Assembly: GCF_042433915.1 (NCBI RefSeq)
Contig: NZ_JBHLUN010000012.1
Location: forward strand, 168,016-232,015
DNA from: Roseomonas elaeocarpi
GTDB lineage: Bacteria; Pseudomonadota; Alphaproteobacteria; Acetobacterales; Acetobacteraceae
DNA length: 64,000 nucleotides
Direction: 5' to 3'
Shown here piece after piece: positions 15,657-23,924 of the stretch. The translations under genes were made by a program, and so were the position numbers. Position 1 is the first letter of the stretch, and every line of letters starts with the position of its first letter. The notes below the pieces were generated by a model. It was not told the origin of the DNA, did not search any database, and saw only the letters and a list, made by a program, of their open reading frames with translations.

Positions 15657-16921
15657 GGCAGCGCCTCCGCCAGAACCGGCGCCGCGGCGCGGTCCACCGG
15701 CACCCAGCAGCTGAAGCGGTGCGCCACGCCGTCCGAGGTGGGCTCGCTGGTTTCGGGCGGCATCTCGCGGTGGCAGCGCGCCTCGGCGGCCGGGCAGCGC
15801 GGCGCGAAGGGGCAGCCGGCGGGCGGGTTGACGAGGTTGGGCGGCTGCCCGGGGATGGTGCGCAGACGCGCGTGCGCCGGCTGGTCGAGGCGCGGCATGG
15901 CGGCGAGCAGCGCCTCGGTGTAGCGGTGCCGGGGGCGGCGGAACACCGCCTCGGTGGGACCGTGTTCCACCACGCGGCCGGCGTAGAGCACCAGCACCTC
16001 ATCGGTGCGGCCGGCGACGATGCCGAGGTTGTGGGTCACCAGGATCATCGACATGTGCCGCTCCGCCTGGAGGCGCCCGAGCAGATCGAGGATCTCGCGC
16101 TGCACCGTCACGTCCAGCGCGGTGGTGGCCTCGTCGGCGATCAGCAGCTCCGGCTCGCAGGCGAGCGCGGTCGCGATCATGATGCGCTGCTTCATGCCGC
16201 CGGAGAACTGGTGCGGGTATTGCCGGTGGCAGGCCTCGGCATCGGGGATGCCCACGATGCGCAGCAGCGAGATCGCCAGCGCCCGCGCCTCGGCCCGGTT
16301 CAGGCCGCGATGGAAGCGGCTCGCTTCCTCCATCTGCTGCCCGACGCGCACGAAGGGGTTGAGCGAGGTCATGGGGTTCTGGAACACCATTCCCACGCGG
16401 CGGCCGAGCAGGGCGCGGCGGCGGTCTTCCCGCAGGGCGCCGAGATCGGTGCCGCCCAGCACCACGCGGCCCCCGACGCGGGCGCCGGCGGGCTGCAGCC
16501 CCATGACCGTCTTGATCAGCATGGACTTGCCGGCCCCGGACTCGCCCACGATGCCCAGCGCCCGGCGCGGGGCGAGGCGCAGGTCGATGCCGTGCAGCAC
16601 CCGCACCGGCCGCGCCACGGGCCCGAGTTCGCAGCGCAAGGCCTGGCATTCGAGCAGCGGTGCTTCCGCCGCGCGCCGTCCGGTTGCGCCGGTCCCGGCG
16701 TTGACGGTTCCGGCGGCGACCGCGCCCGGCGCGGTGGTATCGGGCGCGGCGGTGCCGGGCGCGATGGCGGCGGGCGCCATGGTGCCGGCCGCGGTGTTGT
16801 CGGCCGAGGCGATCCCGGGCGCGGCGGCCAGGGCCGTCGCGTCACCGGGCTGGCGGGCTGCGGGGCGGGGCAGCGCGGCCAGGGGCAGCGACGCGGCGGA
16901 ACGGGAACGACCCAGGATCAT
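15653..16921 (-). CDS. Dipeptide/oligopeptide ABC transporter ATP-binding protein (DppD/OppD-type)
   Basis: First ATPase of the importer, 422 residues. Walker A reads GESGAGKSM, signature FSGGMKQR, Walker B LLIADEATTALD, then the C-terminal oligopeptide domain with GCPFAPRCPAA. Residues ~15-90 are an Ala/Gly/Pro/Thr linker of pentapeptide repeats such as APGTA, APDTT, APGAV and AAGTV, encoded by the 15-bp array at 16681-16830; typical DppD proteins are about 330 residues and lack it. The ATG is 2 bases after the permease stop, so translation is coupled. Confidence 0.9.
   Translation of the reverse strand: MILGRSRSAASLPLAALPRPAARQPGDATALAAAPGIASADNTAAGTMAPAAIAPGTAAPDTTAPGAVAAGTVNAGTGATGRRAAEAPLLECQALRCELGPVARPVRVLHGIDLRLAPRRALGIVGESGAGKSMLIKTVMGLQPAGARVGGRVVLGGTDLGALREDRRRALLGRRVGMVFQNPMTSLNPFVRVGQQMEEASRFHRGLNRAEARALAISLLRIVGIPDAEACHRQYPHQFSGGMKQRIMIATALACEPELLIADEATTALDVTVQREILDLLGRLQAERHMSMILVTHNLGIVAGRTDEVLVLYAGRVVEHGPTEAVFRRPRHRYTEALLAAMPRLDQPAHARLRTIPGQPPNLVNPPAGCPFAPRCPAAEARCHREMPPETSEPTSDGVAHRFSCWVPVDRAAAPVLAEALP
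16681..16830 (-). repeat. 15-bp tandem array, 10 units in register, in the DppD-type gene
   Basis: Ten consecutive 15-base units begin at 16681, 16696 and every 15 bases to 16816. The best-matched unit is CGGGCGCGGCGGTGC; most others keep CGG at the start and differ at several positions. No indels break the register. They encode alanine-rich pentapeptides. Confidence 0.88.
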
Positions 16922-16923
16922 GG

Positions 16924-17838
16924 TCAACCGTCCCGCTCGCGGCTGTTGAGGCGGCGCGCCAGCGCGTCGCCCGCGGTGTTGAGGGCGTAGACCGTCAGCA
17001 CGATCGCCAGCACCGGCCCCAGGATCAGCAGCGGAAAGCGGTTGAGCAGGTCGGTGGAGCCCGCGATCATGCCGCCCCAGCTCGGCGCCGGGGCCGGGAT
17101 GCCGTAGCCCAGGAAGCTCAGCGAGCCCTCGGTGATGATCAGCCCGGCCATCAGCGGCGGCACGATGGCGGTGAGCGCGGGCACGAGGTTGGGCAGGATC
17201 TCGCGCAGGAGAATGCGCCCGTCGCCGGCCCCCATGGCGCGGGCGGCGAGCACGTAGTCGCGGTCGTTCTGCGCGATCACGCCGCCCTTGGCGATGCGGG
17301 CATAGGTGCCGATGTCGAGGATGCCCAGCGCCAGCATCATGGTCAGCACGGAATTCCCCACCACCGCGATCAGCGCCAGGATCACCAGGATCGGCGGCAG
17401 CGAGGCCATGGCGTTGCTGTACAGGTCCACCGCGCGTTCCACCCAGCCGCGGTGGTAGCCGGCCAGCATCCCCAGCAAGAGGCCGAGGCTGAGCGCGATC
17501 GCGGTGGCCACGGCCACGATGCCCAGCGAGGTGCGCGCGCCGTAGAGCACGCGCGACAGGATGGAGCGGCCCAGCGCGTCGGTGCCGAGCAAGCCGTTCA
17601 GGCTCCACTCGGGGGGTTGCGAGAAGTCGCCATAGGGGAAGTTCGGCCGCTCCAGCCCGGGGATGAACTCCACCAGGGCGGCCGCCAGCACCAGGGCGAG
17701 GAGGAACAGGATGCTGAAGAGCTCGGTGGGCCGCGTGCGCGGCAGGCGCAGGCGCGCGGTGCGCGGCCAGGCGGCGCGGACCTCCGGCGGGATGGCCGCG
17801 TCGGCGGAGGCGAGGTCGGGGTTGAGGGGCGCGCTCAT
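16924..17838 (-). CDS. Dipeptide/oligopeptide ABC transporter permease (DppC/OppC-type)
   Basis: Inner-membrane permease, 304 residues. It has a cytoplasmic N-terminal tail, a first membrane helix (about 42-62), the DppC-type periplasmic motif LLGTDALGRSILSRVLYG, four to five more helices and the EAA loop ARAMGAGDGRILLREILP. The ATG at 17838 overlaps the stop of the upstream permease (ATGA), which sets the start; longer in-frame extensions lie inside that gene. It pairs with the permease at 17835-18815. Confidence 0.9.
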   Translation of the reverse strand: MSAPLNPDLASADAAIPPEVRAAWPRTARLRLPRTRPTELFSILFLLALVLAAALVEFIPGLERPNFPYGDFSQPPEWSLNGLLGTDALGRSILSRVLYGARTSLGIVAVATAIALSLGLLLGMLAGYHRGWVERAVDLYSNAMASLPPILVILALIAVVGNSVLTMMLALGILDIGTYARIAKGGVIAQNDRDYVLAARAMGAGDGRILLREILPNLVPALTAIVPPLMAGLIITEGSLSFLGYGIPAPAPSWGGMIAGSTDLLNRFPLLILGPVLAIVLTVYALNTAGDALARRLNSRERDG

Positions 17839-18815
17839 CGCATCGTCACCCGCGGGTCGACGGCGGCGTAGCCCAGGTCCACCAGGATAAAGATCACCAC
17901 GAAGATCGCGACGGTGAGCGTCAGGATCGCCTGCACCACCGGCAGGTCGTGGCTGCTCACCGCGCTCAGCACCGTCCAGCCGATGCCGGGCACGGCGAAG
18001 TAGCTCTCGACGATAAAGGAGCCGCCGAGCAGGTAGGTCATCGACAGGCCCATCACCGTCAGCACCGGCGGCAGCGACGGGCGCAGAACATGGCGCAGGA
18101 GGATGTGGCGCAGCGGCATGCCCTTGGCGCGCGCCACGGTGACGTAGTCCTCCGCCAGGGTCGCGGTGAACTCGGCGCGCGCCACGCGGTAGAAATAGGC
18201 GCACTGGTGCACGCTCAGGCACATCACCGGCAGCGCCACGGAGCGGAGGTTGTTGAGCGGGTCCTCGGTGAGGCCGACCCAGCCGGTGGCGGGCAGCCAG
18301 CGCAGCACGACGGCGAAGACGAAGCCCAGGATCACCACCGTCACGAAGGTCGGCAGCGACAGCATCAGCGACGACACGCCCTGCAAGACGGCATCGAGGA
18401 CGCCCTTGGGGTGGCTCGCGCTGTGCAGCGCCAGCGGCAGGGCGATGAGCAGCGATACGCCCATCGCCAGCGTGGCGATCTCGAAGGTCACCGCGGCGCG
18501 GTCGAACAGGAGGCCCGCCACGGACTGGCCGCTGAACAGGGTTTCGCCCAGGTCGCCGTGCAGCAGCCGGTTCAGCCAGTGCGCGTAGCGTTCCCAGACC
18601 GGCAGGTCGTAGCCGTAGCGCCCGTTGAGCGCCGCGATCTGCTCGGGCGTCGCGGTGTCGCCCAGGATCAGCTGCGCCGCCGAGCCCGGCATCAGCCCGC
18701 TCAGCGCCGTGGCGGCAAAGGTCACCACGAGAAAGACCGGAATGCCGGCGAGCAGCCGCGTCACCACGGCGCGCAGCACCGGCGGCAGGGGCAGGCGGGG
18801 CATGGCGGCGCGCAT
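17835..18815 (-). CDS. Dipeptide/oligopeptide ABC transporter permease (DppB/OppB-type)
   Basis: Inner-membrane permease, 326 residues. It starts with a helix at about residues 14-36, then the DppB-type region GYDLPVWERYAHWLNRLLHG, GDLGETLFSG, five further helices and the EAA loop (ARAKGMPLRHILLRHVLRP). The ATG at 18815 is preferred to one seven codons upstream because an AAGGAG site lies 9 bases before it. The stop overlaps the next permease start. It is the first transport-channel gene after the PEP-mutase-like gene, 108 bases upstream. Confidence 0.9.
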   Translation of the reverse strand: MRAAMPRLPLPPVLRAVVTRLLAGIPVFLVVTFAATALSGLMPGSAAQLILGDTATPEQIAALNGRYGYDLPVWERYAHWLNRLLHGDLGETLFSGQSVAGLLFDRAAVTFEIATLAMGVSLLIALPLALHSASHPKGVLDAVLQGVSSLMLSLPTFVTVVILGFVFAVVLRWLPATGWVGLTEDPLNNLRSVALPVMCLSVHQCAYFYRVARAEFTATLAEDYVTVARAKGMPLRHILLRHVLRPSLPPVLTVMGLSMTYLLGGSFIVESYFAVPGIGWTVLSAVSSHDLPVVQAILTLTVAIFVVIFILVDLGYAAVDPRVTMR

Positions 18816-18824
18816 GGTGCGGGG

Positions 18825-18830
18825 CTCCTT
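18825..18830 (-). promoter_or_regulatory. Ribosome binding site that fixes the DppB-type start
   Basis: AAGGAG on the minus strand, nine bases before the ATG at 18815. The alternative ATG at 18836 lies upstream of it and would have no site. Confidence 0.75.
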
Positions 18831-18923
18831 AAGCAACCGGCTCAGCCGCCGCCCGGGGGCGTGCCGGCGGAACCGTCGTGAGCGCGCCGGACCGGTCGGC
18901 CAGCCATGGAACCCGGTGCCCGG

Positions 18924-19856
18924 TCACAGCCGCTTCCACTCCTCCTCGGCGTCGAGCCAGCCGCGGTCGCGCTCCTGCAGGGCGCGCTGCTCCTGCTTGC
19001 TCAGGCCCCCCATCGTGTGCTCGTCGGCGTAGCGCGTGCTGCGGTCGGCGAAGACGCGGCGGCCGTAATCCATCATGCCGAACATCGAGCCCTTCTCGAG
19101 GTAATGCATGGTCACGAGATTGAAGCCCAGCGCCGCGATCTCATCCAGCTCCACGAAGGGTACGCCGTTCACCGTCGCCACGTCGCCGAACATCTTCCAG
19201 CCCGGCAGCACGGCGGCGACCTTGCGGCATTCCTCGATGGTGCGCAGGCCGTGGACGTAGGTCATCTCGGCACCCAGCGCCTCGGCGCGCAAACAGCGCT
19301 CGATGGCGTCGTCCAGGCCGTGCTCCAGCTTGCTCTCGGTGCGCGCGATCACCACGCAGTCGGTGCCGGCGCAGGCCTCGATGCCGGCCTTGATCTTGGC
19401 GAGCCACAGGTCCTGCGGGATGACCTCGTGCGGGACGTTGCCGTCCACCTTGCCCGCCAGCGTCGCCGCTTCCATGGCGCGGCCGAAGCGGGCGTAGCCG
19501 CGCTCGTTGGGCGTGTCCTCGAGCAGGATGGCGGCGGCGCCCGCCTTGGCCAGGCGACGGCAGGTGCGATAGGCCTGCGCCACGTCGCCGAAGCCGTCAT
19601 CAGCGTCGATGATCAGCGGCAGCGGCGAGTAGTCCGCGATGCGGTCGGTGGCCCAGACCAGCTCTTCCTGGTTGTGCAGGCCGAGGTCGGGCACGCCCGA
19701 CATGCTGAAGCCGAGCGAGGCGCCGCTGAGCAGGATCGCCCCGAAGCCCGCCATCTCGGCCGCCTTGGCGGAGTAGCAGTCCCAGACGCAGGGCGTGAAG
19801 ACCTGGCCCTCGGACATCACCTCGCGGAAGGTCTTCTTTTTTCGCCCGTCGAGCAT
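18924..19856 (-). CDS. Isocitrate lyase/PEP mutase superfamily enzyme
   Basis: A soluble TIM-barrel enzyme of about 310 residues in the superfamily that includes PEP mutase, methylisocitrate lyase and oxaloacetate decarboxylase. The metal-binding stretch IIDADDGFGD and the barrel motifs ILLEDTPNERGY, VVIARTES and TYVHGL are visible. The lyase signature KKCGH is absent; NERGYARFGR occupies that loop, so isocitrate or methylisocitrate cleavage is unlikely. ATG 19856 follows a GTGGAG site; a GTG eight codons earlier is the alternative. It sits between the binding protein and the permeases of a peptide-type importer and probably acts on the imported compound. Confidence 0.83.
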   Translation of the reverse strand: MLDGRKKKTFREVMSEGQVFTPCVWDCYSAKAAEMAGFGAILLSGASLGFSMSGVPDLGLHNQEELVWATDRIADYSPLPLIIDADDGFGDVAQAYRTCRRLAKAGAAAILLEDTPNERGYARFGRAMEAATLAGKVDGNVPHEVIPQDLWLAKIKAGIEACAGTDCVVIARTESKLEHGLDDAIERCLRAEALGAEMTYVHGLRTIEECRKVAAVLPGWKMFGDVATVNGVPFVELDEIAALGFNLVTMHYLEKGSMFGMMDYGRRVFADRSTRYADEHTMGGLSKQEQRALQERDRGWLDAEEEWKRL

Positions 19857-20019
19857 CAACCGTCTCCACTTCCGTTGCACCGGCGCCGCGATCCGCGCGG
19901 CGTCATCGTCATTGTGTCGGGCCGTTCGCTGCCGGGGCGGTTCATGCCGCCCGCGGCGGTTCCGGCGCCGCCCGTCGCGTCACGCGGCCGTGGTCGCGCG
20001 ATCTCCCCGCCCGGAGGCG

Positions 20020-21693
20020 TCACTTCACGCAGACATCCGGGCAAAGGTAGAGGAACTGCTTCTGCAGGATGCCGCCGTTGGAGGGCACGATCCCGCCGGT
20101 GTTGTTGCGCAGCAGCAGGAAGCGCGTTTCCTCGCCGAAGATGTAGAGCGGCAGGTCGCGGGCGAAGATCGCCTGCACCTCGGCATAGGCGGCCTTGGCG
20201 GCGGCCGGGTCGGGCGTGGCGTTGGCGCGGGCGAGTGCGGCGTCCATGGCCGGGTTGCGGTACTGCCCCCAGTTGAAGGACCCGTCGGAGCTGAGCAGGT
20301 TGGAGATCAGCGGCTCCGCCCCGTTGGCCACCGTCACGCCGCCCTCGAAGCACAGGTCGAATTCGAGCTGCTGCCGGCAGCGCGTCACCAGCATCGCCTG
20401 ATCCACCTCGGTGATCGTGGCCTTCACGCCGTCGAAGCTGTTCAGCACCTGCTGCACGTAGCCCGTCAGGCGCTTCAGGTCGGAGTTGGTGTAGGTGACG
20501 ATGCGGATGTCGAGCGGCTTGCCGTCGCGCTTCATCGCGTCGAAGGCGGCCTGCGCCTTTTTCGGATCATAGCCCGGCAGCGGGTGCGAGCCGTCGTAGT
20601 AAGGCGACTGGGTGCCGAAGTAGCTGCTCGGCGGGGTGTAGCCGCCCACCTGCGTATAGGCCTGCATCAGTCGCGCGCGGTTGATGCCCTCGTACACGGC
20701 TTCCCGCGCGCGGGGGTCGGTGAAGATGCCCTTCGCCTGGTTGAAGTAGCCGCGATAGATGCCGCGGATCGGGATTTCCCGCGTGGCCACGCCGCTGGCC
20801 TTTGCGTTGCTGCCGAACTGGAAGGGATAGCCCGCCATCATCGTGGCGCCGCCCTGCACCACCGTCGCGATGCGGCTGTTGGTTTCAGGGATGATGGCGA
20901 ACTTCAACGTGTCGAGATAGGGGCGCGGCTGGTCCCAGTAGTCCGGGTTGCGGGTCAGGGTCATCGAGATGCCCTGGTTCCAGTTCTGCAGGACAAAGGC
21001 GCCCGCCCCCACCGGCTTGATGTCGGTCTTCTGCTGCGCGGCCTTGAGCGCGGCGGGCGAGGCGATAAAGGGGCACAATTCCGCCACCTGGGCCGCGAAG
21101 CTGGCATTGGGTGAGTTCAGCGTGATGCGCAGCGTCGTTGCGTCCACCACGGTCATGCTCTTGGCCCAGGCGGCCACGAAGCCCTGCGCGGGCGAGAGCG
21201 TCTGCGGGTTGGCGATGCGGTCCCAGTTGAACCGCACCGCTTCGGCGTCGAAGGGCGTGCCGTCGGTGAACCGGAGGTTGGGGCGCAGCTTCAGCGTCCA
21301 GGTCACGGCGTCGGGGCTGGTCAGCCCTTCGGCCATGCCGCCGGTGACGATGCCCTTCACGTCCACGTAGACGAGAAAGCCGTACACGGCGTCGAGCACG
21401 TCCATCGGGCCGCCCGGGTAGGTGCCGCTGGTGATCGCCGGGTCCCAGGAACGGATGTCGGAACCGTTGATGATCGTCATGGTGCCGCCGCGCACCGGGG
21501 TTTCCGCCGTTCCCTGGGCCTGGGCTGCGGGTACCAGGGGCGAAGCCGCCAGGGCCAGCGACAGCGCCAGTGCGGCGAGGCCGCGCCCGACAACCCGGCG
21601 CAGCCTACGCGCCCGGTCGCCGGAGGGGACGCCAGGGGCGGAAAGGCCGGTGCTGGTGGGTGCGGGGATACTCGGGGGGGATGGGGGCAGCAT
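20020..21693 (-). CDS. Peptide-type ABC transporter substrate-binding protein (SBP family 5)
   Basis: Periplasmic binding protein of the importer encoded downstream, 557 residues. A long, positively charged N-region (RARRLRRVVGRG) precedes the hydrophobic signal core, with cleavage near AQAQG around residue 60. Family marks include IRSWDPAITSG, WTLKLRPNLRFTDGTPFDAE and NPDYWDQPRPYLD. The ATG at 21693 has a GGGAGAG site. Upstream is a flavin monooxygenase, downstream the PEP-mutase-like enzyme and permeases, all on the same strand with gaps of 160 bases or so. The ligand cannot be read from sequence. Confidence 0.9.
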   Translation of the reverse strand: MLPPSPPSIPAPTSTGLSAPGVPSGDRARRLRRVVGRGLAALALSLALAASPLVPAAQAQGTAETPVRGGTMTIINGSDIRSWDPAITSGTYPGGPMDVLDAVYGFLVYVDVKGIVTGGMAEGLTSPDAVTWTLKLRPNLRFTDGTPFDAEAVRFNWDRIANPQTLSPAQGFVAAWAKSMTVVDATTLRITLNSPNASFAAQVAELCPFIASPAALKAAQQKTDIKPVGAGAFVLQNWNQGISMTLTRNPDYWDQPRPYLDTLKFAIIPETNSRIATVVQGGATMMAGYPFQFGSNAKASGVATREIPIRGIYRGYFNQAKGIFTDPRAREAVYEGINRARLMQAYTQVGGYTPPSSYFGTQSPYYDGSHPLPGYDPKKAQAAFDAMKRDGKPLDIRIVTYTNSDLKRLTGYVQQVLNSFDGVKATITEVDQAMLVTRCRQQLEFDLCFEGGVTVANGAEPLISNLLSSDGSFNWGQYRNPAMDAALARANATPDPAAAKAAYAEVQAIFARDLPLYIFGEETRFLLLRNNTGGIVPSNGGILQKQFLYLCPDVCVK

Positions 21694-21852
21694 GGAACGG
21701 TCTCTCCCTCGGGCATGGCGGCGGCGCGACGCGGGTCGCGGCGCGCGGGTGGCGGGATGGCGGGTCGCTGGCGATCCGCCAGGCAAATCCGGGGCCAACG
21801 GGGCGGCGGGATCTCGGGGCCGGTCGGTCGGGAGCATGGCGCCGCCTTTCCC

Positions 21853-23346
21853 TCAGGCCGGGCTCGGCACCGGCAGGCGGAGATCCGTCTGCCGGACGTC
21901 CCAAGCCTGCAGCGAGGCCCAGTGGGTTTCCAGGTCCTCGCGGAACAGGGCGCCGGTGAGGCCGGTCACCAGCTTGGGCACCGCCGTGGTCATGGCGTTG
22001 ATCGAGGAGCCGGAGGGGCCGAAGCTGACGGTCGAGGCGATCGAGAACAGGTGCAGCCGCCCGATCCAGGGCGTTTCGCCCGCCACACGTTCCTGCAGGG
22101 CGTAGTCGGGGCCGAGATAGGGGAAGCGCGCGAGGCGGTCGTCCCGCTCCCCCTCGGGCGGGGCGTAGCGGTCGCCCCAGCTGGCGATGTTGCTGGCACA
22201 GGCGGCGAGTTCGGGCCGCAGCGTCGGGTCCACGTCGATGCCGGTGCCGCAGATGGCGAAATCCGCGCGGAAGGGTCCCTGCGGCGTTTCGATCACTAAG
22301 CTGTCCCTTTTTGGGCTATCCCCCTTTGGACCATCCCCCGCCGCGCGGGCATCGAGCCAGGGGGCGCCGGTGTGCAGCGTGAAGTTCGCGTGCCGCGCGC
22401 AGCGGTCCCAGGTCGGCTGCGGAAAGCCTTCGCGCAGGCTGAGGATGTAGCGCATCAGCCGCCAGCGCCACGGATCGTCGAGCTCGCTCAGGTGCTGCAG
22501 GAAGCCGCGGAAGGTCAGCCAGAGATAGGGCTGCACCAGCTGCGGCTCGGGCCGGCGGCAGAAGACGTGCACCGAAGCCGCGCCGGCCTCCAGCGCCATG
22601 GCGGCGTTGTCGAGCGCCGAGGCGCCCGCGCCCAGCACCGCCACGGTGCGGCCGCGAAGGGCGGCGAAGTCGATCGGGTCGGCGCTGTGGGCGCGCAGGT
22701 GTTCGGGCAGGCGGTCGATGAAGTCCGGCATCACCCAGCGGCCCATGCTGTCCTGCCCGGTGGCCAGCACCACGCGGCGGGCGTAGCGCACGGTTTCCAC
22801 CCCTGCCCCGTCGCGCAGCGTGACGGCCAGGAACTCGCCCCCGGGACCGCGCGCGGGGACGATGCCGGTGACTGCCACGCCGTTGAGCACCGGAACCCCC
22901 ACGGTGTCGCGCAGCCACAGCAGGTAGTCCGCCCAGTCGCCCCGCGGAATGCGGTCCAGCGCCTGCCAGTGGGCGGCGCCGTAGCGGGCCTCGTGCCAGG
23001 ACTGGTAGGTCAGGCTGGGGATGTCGAGGTCGGGGCCGGTGTAGTCCTTCGGCGAGCGCAGCGTCGGCATCCGCGCGAAGGTCCGCCAGGGGCCCTCCAT
23101 CCCGCGCTCCGCCCGGTCCACCAGCAGGATGTTGTCCACCCGCGCGCGCAGGAGGCCGAAGCCCGTGGCCAGGCCCGACTGCCCGGCCCCCACCACCAGC
23201 ACGTCCAGCGCCGGTTCCCCGTCCGGGCCGGTCCGCGGCGGCACCCAGGGGCGCGCGGGATGGGCAATGCGGGCCAGGTCCGAACGCGCCCAGCGGGCCA
23301 GGGCCTCGGTGGCATCGGGCAGGGCGGCGTCCCGCGCGGAGGTCAT
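21853..23346 (-). CDS. Flavin-containing monooxygenase-like NAD(P)/FAD oxidoreductase
   Basis: A 497-residue flavoprotein. The FAD Rossmann motif VLVVGAGQSGLATGFGLL is near residues 49-66 and the NADPH motif VAVLGAGASALDNAA near 233-247. FARMPTLRSPKDY and LATGQDSMGRW are typical of the FMO / SidA-like group. The classical FMO fingerprint FxGxxxH is not clear; HLRAHSADPIDF stands there. The ATG at 23346 has a GGAAAGGA site; an earlier in-frame codon at 23394 lacks one. It is the first structural gene of the GntR-linked importer unit, suggesting oxidation of the transported compound. C-N, N-, or Baeyer-Villiger oxygenation cannot be distinguished. Confidence 0.85.
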   Translation of the reverse strand: MTSARDAALPDATEALARWARSDLARIAHPARPWVPPRTGPDGEPALDVLVVGAGQSGLATGFGLLRARVDNILLVDRAERGMEGPWRTFARMPTLRSPKDYTGPDLDIPSLTYQSWHEARYGAAHWQALDRIPRGDWADYLLWLRDTVGVPVLNGVAVTGIVPARGPGGEFLAVTLRDGAGVETVRYARRVVLATGQDSMGRWVMPDFIDRLPEHLRAHSADPIDFAALRGRTVAVLGAGASALDNAAMALEAGAASVHVFCRRPEPQLVQPYLWLTFRGFLQHLSELDDPWRWRLMRYILSLREGFPQPTWDRCARHANFTLHTGAPWLDARAAGDGPKGDSPKRDSLVIETPQGPFRADFAICGTGIDVDPTLRPELAACASNIASWGDRYAPPEGERDDRLARFPYLGPDYALQERVAGETPWIGRLHLFSIASTVSFGPSGSSINAMTTAVPKLVTGLTGALFREDLETHWASLQAWDVRQTDLRLPVPSPA

Positions 23347-23515
23347 CGGGTCTTTTCCTTTCCGGGCCTTCCCGGGTTCCACCAAGTCCAGCATCAGATC
23401 AGGTCCGGATGTTCAGCAATCCAGCACGACCAGGAACCAGAACAGCGAAGTCACGCCAGAAGCATTGGCGCCGGGACCAGCCCCGGAACTGGCCTCACCC
23501 CACCAATCCGTTCTT

Positions 23516-23535
23516 CCGGTTTCTTTTAAAACCGG
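23516..23535. promoter_or_regulatory. Inverted repeat in an A/T-rich patch upstream of the monooxygenase
   Basis: CCGGTTT and AAACCGG pair perfectly around a 6-base centre (CTTTTA). It lies about 170 bases before the monooxygenase start. It could be a regulator-binding site; nothing proves it. Confidence 0.4.
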
Positions 23536-23618
23536 GAGTGGATTTCCCGAGTGAACTGTGATCTTTCCGGATCGGCCCGGTCAACGGCCTTGTTCGGACG
23601 AAATGCGGCAGAAAACCG

Positions 23619-23638
23619 GGTCTGAGAAATATCAGACC
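23619..23638. promoter_or_regulatory. Inverted repeat, candidate operator
   Basis: GGTCTGA and TCAGACC pair perfectly around a 6-base A/T-rich centre (GAAATA). Size and symmetry suit a dimeric regulator such as the neighbouring GntR protein. A weak terminator of the GntR gene is an alternative, although its 287-base distance from the stop makes that less likely. Confidence 0.45.
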
Positions 23639-23924
23639 AAGGCGCGAGCAGCGTGACCGTGATCGGGGCGCGAAGGCTGCGTCCGACCGGTGCCCCGGCG
23701 TCGCGGCGGCCGGGATGGAACCGACGGCCGGCAGGCCATTACCGGCGGGCGGGCATGGTACGGCGGCCGCGCGCCGGAACGCGCTGCGCTTCGGGGACCC
23801 TCACGCTCCGGGATCCTTCGTTTTCAGGCGCCCGTCCTTAAACGCCCACCCTGGGGCGCCTGCCCTCAGGCACCCGTCCTCAGGCGCCGCGTCCTCGGGG
23901 CGCCCGGTCCTCGGCCGCCCGCCT

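Larger units (their letters stand above)
23347..23924. other. 578-bp intergenic region upstream of the monooxygenase unit
   Basis: No gene is supported here. The half nearest the monooxygenase is noticeably richer in A/T than its surroundings and carries two inverted repeats (23516-23535 and 23619-23638), so the operon promoter is probably located there, though I could not place a convincing -35/-10 pair. The half nearest the GntR stop (23829-23933) contains seven irregular copies of a CCNTCCTCAGG-like motif spaced 13-16 bases apart. Confidence 0.6.
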
